Assembly (NCBI GenBank): GCA_964579245.1
Contig: CAZOFY010000025.1
Coordinates: 1-30,489 of the forward strand
Direction of reading: 5' to 3'
DNA from: Firm-13 sp964579245
Lineage (GTDB): Bacteria; Bacillota; Clostridia; Saccharofermentanales; Saccharofermentanaceae
DNA length: 30,489 nucleotides
In this document: piece after piece, positions 25,641-30,489 of the stretch
Layout: each line of letters opens with the position of its first letter
How positions within the stretch are numbered: the first letter of the stretch is position 1
Notes under the pieces: model-generated
Seen by the model: only the letters and a program-made list of their open reading frames with translations
What the model was told of the DNA's origin: nothing
Database searches by the model: none
Program-made: the position numbers and the translations under genes

Positions 25641-26927
25641 CTACCCTTGTTTGAGTACATAGATATCACCCGTCAGTGCCTCTAGTAATTGTTCCTGTCG
25701 GATGTCCATACTGTTTTCGCCTGAAATTCCGTATCCGTTGCTGCTACTCAGGGTAGAATTCGTAATAGCCAGACTAATGCTTCCGACAACTCCGGGGGTA
25801 TCGGAAAACGATGATTGGATAACCACGTCAATATACCAACTTTGAGAATACTTTCGGGAACCATCCGGCATATCTATCGTATCTAAAAAACGCCAGCCTC
25901 CAATCATTCTTCCGATTGAATAGGACGTGACATAGATTCCCTGTTCATCCAACGCTTGTAATTGCTCAACGTATTGCGTCTTCCATAATCTCTGATATTC
26001 CTCGAACCCGAGATTCTCATACGTATGGCTGTGATAATCTATCCCTTTCAATTCAGGAAACATCGTATCCAAGCGGTAATAGAGCATTTTCTCCGAAAGA
26101 TAGTCCACCCCCGTCCAGACAGGACTATCTGTTTCCTGGCGATTCATCAACACCGGGAAAAAATAGGATCTTCCATCCGCCGCGATATCCTTGATATAGG
26201 TGTAACCGTCATCTGCTTCCTCTTTGTTCGAGGAGAGTATGATGACATCCTGTCCTGTTTTCTCAAAAACGATTTGTATGGCTTCATCCATGATATCCGA
26301 AGGAATCGGATTCTGCACATCTACTTGCTCCGCATTGTCAATCATTAGTTGGGCCCAGAATTCTGCCGGATCACCAGACTCGAGAGAACACACTGATCTG
26401 TCCGAATCCAGAGGCAAAGCAGAATAAAACACTTCATCGCCAATCTGTACCTGACGGTATTGATCAAACACATCATCTCGCAGCCTTTCTGATGTTAAAC
26501 TCACTTGATACAGGGGCCACGCATCCAGCATCTCCACCGCCCCCTCATAATCCATCGCGACGATCTTCTTCATGAATGCGTCCGCTTGATACACTGCCAC
26601 CAGATTCGAGTACGCTAACCCTTCCCCGCGAATCTCGTTTACCCCGAGCAGGCCAAACGGAACTGCCAGAAGCAAGCACAGAATCGAGATAAGCCAGCGC
26701 TGGCGGATTTTTTTGAAGCCTTTCTTAAAAGTCATTGCCTCGACCTTTGCGGCCTTCTTCTCCGTGTCCGCTATCGGCGTCACCGCGACCGGTTCGCGCA
26801 TCGCGTCAAGGCTCGTCTTGCAGGAGCCGCAGGATTGGACATGTTCCTCTACTGCATCTCGCGTCGCGGCTGAGCACTCTTCGGCCGCCACCATCGGCAA
26901 CAGATCCTTAATAATATCGCAATTCAT
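25641..26927 (-). CDS. Membrane anti-sigma factor with zf-HC2 domain
   Basis: A 428-residue protein. The N-terminus is an anti-sigma zinc finger (MNCDIIKDLLPMVAAEECS, then EEHVQSCGSC) with Cys3, His29, Cys33 and Cys36 as zinc ligands; such domains bind and silence the cognate ECF sigma factor in the cytoplasm. A transmembrane helix lies at about 78-97. The roughly 330-residue outside part is large for the family and has no recognised domain; it may sense an envelope or wall-related signal. Its ATG overlaps the sigma gene stop by 4 bases, the classic arrangement of a sigma/anti-sigma pair. A terminator follows its stop. Confidence 0.9.
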   Translation of the reverse strand: MNCDIIKDLLPMVAAEECSAATRDAVEEHVQSCGSCKTSLDAMREPVAVTPIADTEKKAAKVEAMTFKKGFKKIRQRWLISILCLLLAVPFGLLGVNEIRGEGLAYSNLVAVYQADAFMKKIVAMDYEGAVEMLDAWPLYQVSLTSERLRDDVFDQYRQVQIGDEVFYSALPLDSDRSVCSLESGDPAEFWAQLMIDNAEQVDVQNPIPSDIMDEAIQIVFEKTGQDVIILSSNKEEADDGYTYIKDIAADGRSYFFPVLMNRQETDSPVWTGVDYLSEKMLYYRLDTMFPELKGIDYHSHTYENLGFEEYQRLWKTQYVEQLQALDEQGIYVTSYSIGRMIGGWRFLDTIDMPDGSRKYSQSWYIDVVIQSSFSDTPGVVGSISLAITNSTLSSSNGYGISGENSMDIRQEQLLEALTGDIYVLKQG

Positions 26928-27406
26928 TTTTGTTCCTCCATCCTCTGGCGCAGCTTGTCTTTGCCGCGAAAATAGGTCACCTTGGCCCAGCTCTCACTTT
27001 TCGCGAAAAGCGCCGCGATCTCGCCGTACGGTAATTCTCCGTAGATTCGTAATATCAGTACGTCCCGGTACGGTGACGGCAGCTCCCTCAAGGCACAGAC
27101 AGCCCGTCGTTGCTCATCGCGCCGAATCACGTCTTCGTCAATTTGACACTCCGAAGCGACGTCCTCCACACATGCCTCGGCGAATTTTTTCGATCGCCTG
27201 CACTCGCTATACCACGTGTTTTTGCCGATCTGGCATAGCCATGTATACGGTCCGCTTCGTCCATCATATTGATCAATGTGTAGAAATGCCTTGTAAAACG
27301 TCTGTTGCGTGAGCTCCTCCGCCACCGACGAATTACCAGTCAACGCGATCAGAAAGCGATAAACCCGGCGGGCATAGAGTGTATACAATTCCTCGATGTC
27401 CGCCAT
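26924..27406 (-). CDS. ECF-type RNA polymerase sigma factor
   Basis: A 160-residue sigma-70 family protein of the extracytoplasmic function group. Region 2 spans about 5-70 (LYARRVYRFLIALTGN, AEELTQQTFYKAF), with the promoter-melting TWLCQIGKNTWYSECRR. Region 4 spans about 105-158 (LRELPSPYRDVLILRIYGEL then SESWAKVTYFRGKDKLR), a helix-turn-helix for the -35 element. It should direct RNA polymerase to its own promoter when released from the anti-sigma factor encoded next. GGAG lies about 10 bases upstream of the ATG. A promoter matching ECF consensus lies just upstream, which points to autoregulation. Confidence 0.93.
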   Translation of the reverse strand: MADIEELYTLYARRVYRFLIALTGNSSVAEELTQQTFYKAFLHIDQYDGRSGPYTWLCQIGKNTWYSECRRSKKFAEACVEDVASECQIDEDVIRRDEQRRAVCALRELPSPYRDVLILRIYGELPYGEIAALFAKSESWAKVTYFRGKDKLRQRMEEQK

Positions 27407-27438
27407 GTGAGCTGTTCTCCTTCATACGCATTTGACCA

Positions 27439-27467
27439 TTAGACGCACGACATTGGGAAAGGTTACA
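27439..27467 (-). promoter_or_regulatory. Probable autoregulatory ECF promoter
   Basis: In transcript sense TGTAACC (27461-27467) and CGTCTAA (27439-27445) are separated by 15 bases. This is the common ECF layout of an AAC-containing -35 and a CGTC -10, located about 35 bases ahead of the sigma start codon. Confidence 0.7.
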
Positions 27468-27554
27468 AAAGAGAGAACACTTTCATGAATTGGGGGGCAC
27501 ATACGATCCGACAGACCCGAGAAAGCGAGGCGCAATTCACGTAATCCTATAAAA

Positions 27555-27586
27555 ATGAGGGACGTACCGGACGGTACATCCCTCAT
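27555..27586 (-). terminator. Strong intrinsic terminator after the acyltransferase-3 gene
   Basis: ATGAGGGA/TCCCTCAT plus GTACC/GGTAC form a nearly perfect 14-pair stem with one G-U pair, followed in transcript sense by five U. It begins 5 bases after the stop of the acyltransferase gene. Confidence 0.9.
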
Positions 27587-27590
27587 CTGA

Positions 27591-28649
27591 TCAAACGATA
27601 TGAATCTTTTTGAGAACCTTGCCCCAGATACCGAATCGCAATAGATAGCCCCACAATATTGGAACGACAAGTCCAACGACTATATAGAGGATCCACCATC
27701 CGTTCGACGAATCGTATACCGGATAATAGGACAACAAATTCTTGACCGTTATTTCTTCGCGATTCAGTAGCATCTGGAGAAGAATGACTAGCCGAAAAGA
27801 CACGAACTGCCAGATCACAATATCGATGGTTCTTTTCCCGAGAAAAACCAGAATTTTCTTAATGAAACTGACGATTTTGAGCCCGGCGGATGAAATCACC
27901 TTGCTTAAATAGATCAAGCTGTAGGATGCCAGAAAAGCGCCGAAAACAAATAATATAGGGTACTTGTATTCATTTTTGCCCATATCTGCGGAATTGACAC
28001 TTCCCATCACAATGAAGATCAAGGCGGAAATGATGGCCAAGAACTTGGCTTCTCGTCCCATGATTGTAAGTTCGCTCTTGTGTTTCATACAAAAGACTCC
28101 GACAGCGAAATACAGGCCTAATATGATGGTCCGGCTAATCGTATTCGGAAGATTAATCTGAAATCCCAAAAACGCCAGAGAAGAAAATACAAACAGCAAA
28201 ATAACATCCTTATATTTTGACTCGACAATGGACATGTCGAGTATTTTGTAGAGGATTGATATCACGAACAGTCTGCCAATAAACCATGTAGCGCCCAGGA
28301 ATTGCCCCGCGCCTCTGCTCAAGGTCAGAAGAATCAATCCTGTCTGCTTTAGAACGGGAAGAATCTGGTCGGATGTCATGTTAGGAAGCACTCTTGCAAA
28401 ATAGAAGAGTAGATTCCACGTGATAAACGGGATATATAAACTAAAAAGCTTCTTCTTGAGGTATTCCTTGAAGGTGGATTTGTCACCGTATAACAAACCG
28501 GATAAGATAAAAAACAGGGGCATGTAGAATTGTGCGATGTATGAGGAAAGCGGACCTCTGCTATGTACCCACGCAACCAGAATAATTCCGATCCCCTTCG
28601 CAACATCGTAATAATCAATTCTTGTTTTCTTAACCGTCAAATTCTCCAC
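27591..28649 (-). CDS. Acyltransferase family 3 membrane protein
   Basis: A 352-residue integral membrane protein with about ten hydrophobic helices. The start RIDYYDVAKGIGIILVAWVH, followed by FYMPLFFILSGLLYG, is the signature of the acyltransferase-3 (OafA/NodX-like) family, including the conserved Arg-x-Asp and membrane His. Members transfer acetyl or other acyl groups to surface polysaccharides, peptidoglycan or antibiotics; the acceptor here is unknown. The start is a GTG at 28649 with GGAGG 7 bases upstream. The open frame continues 31 codons further, but those codons lack homology and a site. A strong terminator follows, and it lies about 100 bases behind a GNAT gene on the same strand. 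Confidence 0.88.
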   Translation of the reverse strand: MENLTVKKTRIDYYDVAKGIGIILVAWVHSRGPLSSYIAQFYMPLFFILSGLLYGDKSTFKEYLKKKLFSLYIPFITWNLLFYFARVLPNMTSDQILPVLKQTGLILLTLSRGAGQFLGATWFIGRLFVISILYKILDMSIVESKYKDVILLFVFSSLAFLGFQINLPNTISRTIILGLYFAVGVFCMKHKSELTIMGREAKFLAIISALIFIVMGSVNSADMGKNEYKYPILFVFGAFLASYSLIYLSKVISSAGLKIVSFIKKILVFLGKRTIDIVIWQFVSFRLVILLQMLLNREEITVKNLLSYYPVYDSSNGWWILYIVVGLVVPILWGYLLRFGIWGKVLKKIHIV

Positions 28650-28748
28650 GATTGATCCTCCGGCCGTGCCAATATAGCTGTCTGTTAAAAATATAACATA
28701 AACTCGATTCGATTTGGTGTCCTCTTTCAACAACAATTTCACACTGTC

Positions 28749-29270
28749 TCAAGCTAGAGTAACGTCGGCCTTCCTGTCCATCTCCATCTCGAGACACGCC
28801 CAATCTTCACCCAAAACTTTATACGTCTCGGTCGTCTCACTCTTCACATCCCGAAAACCCGCTGCCAGATAGCAACGGTGTGCGCTCTCATTATTCGCGA
28901 AAACGCCCAGCGTAATCTTCTGTGCCCCCAGTATCTCAAAGGCAAACCTCGTAGAAAGCTCAATCATACGCTTACCATAACCCTTGCCTCTTTTCGCGTC
29001 GTCGACGATGATGAAGCCAAACCTTATCGTTGTCATCCCGTCGTCAACAAAGCGAAGGATCATATGCCCGACTACGCCCGTCTCATCGAACGCCGTCATC
29101 GGGAAAAACCGGTTCGCGTCTGTCGCGCCATAATTTGTATTCATATCCTCAGGCCGGATCGGAAAGTTGTCATAGCGATCCGCAACCCATTTGCGAAAAG
29201 CCACCTCATCCTTCACCCACGTCACGATCACATCCGCGTCACTTGCTCTAAAGGGTCGTAATCTTAACAT
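28749..29270 (-). CDS. GNAT family N-acetyltransferase (RimJ/RimL-like)
   Basis: A 173-residue protein with a complete GNAT fold: LRLRPFRASDADVIVTWV at the start, FGFIIVDDAKRGKGYGKRM carrying the acetyl-CoA loop R-x-K-G-x-G-K, and the C-terminal motif NNESAHRCYLAAGF. It should transfer acetyl from acetyl-CoA to an amine of a protein or small molecule. The start at 29270 is supported by GGAGG 5-6 bases upstream; the frame before it encodes a copy of the SMP-30 C-terminus from a local duplication and is unlikely to be translated. It lies about 45 bases after the SMP-30-like gene, so both are probably on one transcript. Confidence 0.9.
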   Translation of the reverse strand: MLRLRPFRASDADVIVTWVKDEVAFRKWVADRYDNFPIRPEDMNTNYGATDANRFFPMTAFDETGVVGHMILRFVDDGMTTIRFGFIIVDDAKRGKGYGKRMIELSTRFAFEILGAQKITLGVFANNESAHRCYLAAGFRDVKSETTETYKVLGEDWACLEMEMDRKADVTLA

Positions 29271-29280
29271 AGAAACCTCC

Positions 29281-29363
29281 ACTAGATTCGGCGCTTTGCC
29301 CGTCGCGTCCACGCGGCTATACGATGACCAGATCCGGAGCCCTTCCCGTCGCGTCCACGCGGC
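29281..29363. repeat. Degenerate 37-base direct repeat at the end of the SMP-30 gene
   Basis: Copies at 29281-29317 and 29327-29363 match at 31 of 37 positions. The one inside the gene encodes RVDATGRAPDLV; the other, beyond the stop, would encode RVDATGKAPNLV. Most differences are silent or conservative. Confidence 0.85.
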
Positions 29364-30171
29364 ACGAGAAAAGACATCCGTCCTTTGGTCCTGCATGCCA
29401 TTCTCCGGAAGTCGTGATTAAGAGCGTGTCCAACTTTTCCCCATAAAAACAACAGGAGGAGACGTTCTCTGCCGAAACCTCGATCTCTGTCAGCTTTTCC
29501 CCGTTCCCCGAGTGCCGGCACTCCACACGCCGGCCGCCCCAGACGGCGACCCAGAGATTGTCATCTGCGTCGATGCACATGCCGTCCGGCGCGCCATTTT
29601 CGACGCGAAAAAGAACGGTACGATTTGATATCGCACCGCTGGTCATATCAAAATTGTATGCAAAAACGGAATACTCAAGGGAGTCCGCAAAGAAGAACCG
29701 TTTCCCGTCCTTCGACCAAGCCATTCCGTTCGAGATCTTCGTATTCTCCTGCATGATCTTAAGCTCGCCCCGGTCATAGCAATAGAGATTCCCGCTCGGT
29801 TCGTATCCGTCGGCATCGTTCGAAGAACCGAACCACAATCGCCCCATCGGATCCGCTTTGGCATCATTCGAGCGCTGATAGGGCTGATATTCCTTCGACA
29901 GGTCCACCCACCGCTCCGTCGTCCCATTCTCGATTCGGTACAGCCCATCCTTGAGCGCAGCAACGAATCCGTCAGAATTCCGAATCGGGACCGCGGCTCC
30001 GATCGGCCCACCCGTCCCGAAGCATTCTTTTCGACCGTCAGAGGACAAGGTATAGAGCTTACCATCAAGAATATCCACCCATGACAATCGTCCTGACCGC
30101 ACGTCATAGAACGGCCCTTCACCCAGTCGATACTTTTCGAGCGAAAATCTTGTAGCAGTATATTGCTTCAT
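29317..30171 (-). CDS. SMP-30/gluconolactonase/LRE family protein
   Basis: A 284-residue six-bladed beta-propeller lactonase-like enzyme. The metal ligands expected from human SMP30 (Glu18, Asn154, Asp204) are found here as Glu18 in LGEGPFYD, Asn148 in ISNGMAWSKDG and Asp196 in APDGMCIDADDNLWVA, with Asn102 in QRSNDAKADPMGRLWFG lining the active site. Such enzymes hydrolyse sugar lactones or related esters in the cytoplasm; a role in sugar-acid metabolism would suit the xylan-degrading genes of the window, but that is inferred. GGAGGTGA lies about 6 bases upstream of the ATG. First full gene of a likely transcript with the GNAT gene. Confidence 0.93.
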   Translation of the reverse strand: MKQYTATRFSLEKYRLGEGPFYDVRSGRLSWVDILDGKLYTLSSDGRKECFGTGGPIGAAVPIRNSDGFVAALKDGLYRIENGTTERWVDLSKEYQPYQRSNDAKADPMGRLWFGSSNDADGYEPSGNLYCYDRGELKIMQENTKISNGMAWSKDGKRFFFADSLEYSVFAYNFDMTSGAISNRTVLFRVENGAPDGMCIDADDNLWVAVWGGRRVECRHSGNGEKLTEIEVSAENVSSCCFYGEKLDTLLITTSGEWHAGPKDGCLFSCRVDATGRAPDLVIV

Positions 30172-30235
30172 TGCTTCACCTCCGACTGGCAGCCCGATCC
30201 TGCGTTTTGCTGAAAATCCTCTTCTCGAAAACCCT

Positions 30236-30349
30236 TCACATCCTCGTCAGCAGTTTGCTATCGGCACACACATAACCATCCCGGCACAGGTACGTCGATA
30301 GTCTTCTTCCCGGAAGAAAGAGGTTTTTTGCACAGATTGGACAAATCAT
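30236..30349 (-). pseudogene. Degenerate DUF4428-like zinc-ribbon fragment
   Basis: A 37-codon frame beginning MICPICAKNL, with CRDGYVCADS later. It resembles the N-terminal DUF4428 zinc ribbon (C-x2-C ... DGY-x-C-x2-C), but the last cysteine is Ser31 and nothing follows the ribbon. There is no good ribosome binding site. Probably a relic within the leader of the SMP-30 gene, although a short expressed peptide cannot be excluded. Confidence 0.35.
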
Positions 30350-30379
30350 CCCTTGCTTTCTTAAATCCACTCATTAAAC

Positions 30380-30388
30380 ATTATAACA
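30380..30388 (-). promoter_or_regulatory. Extended -10 promoter (TGTTATAAT)
   Basis: In transcript sense a perfect TATAAT is preceded by TG one base upstream. No good -35 is present, as is usual for extended -10 promoters. It would drive the zinc-ribbon fragment and the SMP-30 gene. Confidence 0.6.
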
Positions 30389-30489
30389 GCAAACAACTCA
30401 GATCCTTTTCCTCGAACAGAAAACAGACACCTATTCTATCTATAGCGAAAAACCATTAGACTCGGCTCTGTCGAGCGCGAAACAATCAC

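Noticed and set aside
30305..30330. Hairpin TTCTTCCCGGAAGAA followed by a T-run on the plus strand
   Set aside because: The stem is short, the T-run is separated from it, and no plus-strand gene ends there.

Overview
The window looks like a chromosomal segment of an anaerobic, plant-fibre-degrading Firmicute of the Clostridia (Lachnospiraceae-like). This rests on strong GGAGG-type ribosome binding sites at most genes, a GH120 beta-xylosidase that reads very like the Thermoanaerobacterium enzyme, a small clostridial-type 4Fe-4S ferredoxin, several radical SAM enzymes, lipoproteins and a zf-HC2 anti-sigma/ECF sigma pair. No rRNA, tRNA, CRISPR array, intact insertion sequence or phage gene was seen. 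Two runs of exactly 100 N are assembly gaps. The first is almost certainly a false gap inside an ABC ATPase gene.

Layout. 1-9.1 kb, mostly minus strand: a two-domain lipoprotein, a GH43 glycosidase, an operon of histidine phosphatase, YgiQ radical SAM protein and DUF2703 protein, a 62-residue ferredoxin on the plus strand, and a GH120 beta-xylosidase. The GH43 and GH120 genes both lack signal peptides, so they probably split imported xylo-oligosaccharides in the cytoplasm, and they share a similar leader hairpin. 9.3-14.7 kb: a transglutaminase-like lipoprotein; a convergent gene whose 3' end overlaps it and encodes a rare-looking fusion of an NCS1-type permease, a PlsC acyltransferase and a zinc ribbon; a 55-residue membrane protein; and a short lipoprotein. 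14.8-17.8 kb: a three-gene ABC-2 exporter operon (two permeases, one ATPase) behind a clear promoter, a candidate 65-residue leader peptide and an intrinsic terminator, which together look like transcription attenuation.

18.2-24.9 kb, plus strand: the most interesting region. A methyltransferase is followed by three tandem B12-binding-type radical SAM proteins, joined by 4-base stop/start overlaps, and then by two GNAT/FemAB-like acyl- or aminoacyl-transferase proteins. It reads as one biosynthetic operon for an unknown metabolite, lipid or polymer modification. The first two radical SAM proteins are paralogues and carry an extra cysteine next to the cluster motif. 24.9-25.6 kb is non-coding and repeat-rich: 50-base repeats running into the second gap, then four degenerate units at an exact 74-base spacing.

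25.6-30.5 kb, minus strand: an ECF sigma factor and its membrane anti-sigma factor with a recognisable autoregulatory ECF promoter, an acyltransferase-3 membrane protein, a GNAT acetyltransferase, and an SMP-30/gluconolactonase-like protein with an extended -10 promoter and a degenerate zinc-ribbon fragment upstream. All family names come from reading motifs by eye; no database search was run.
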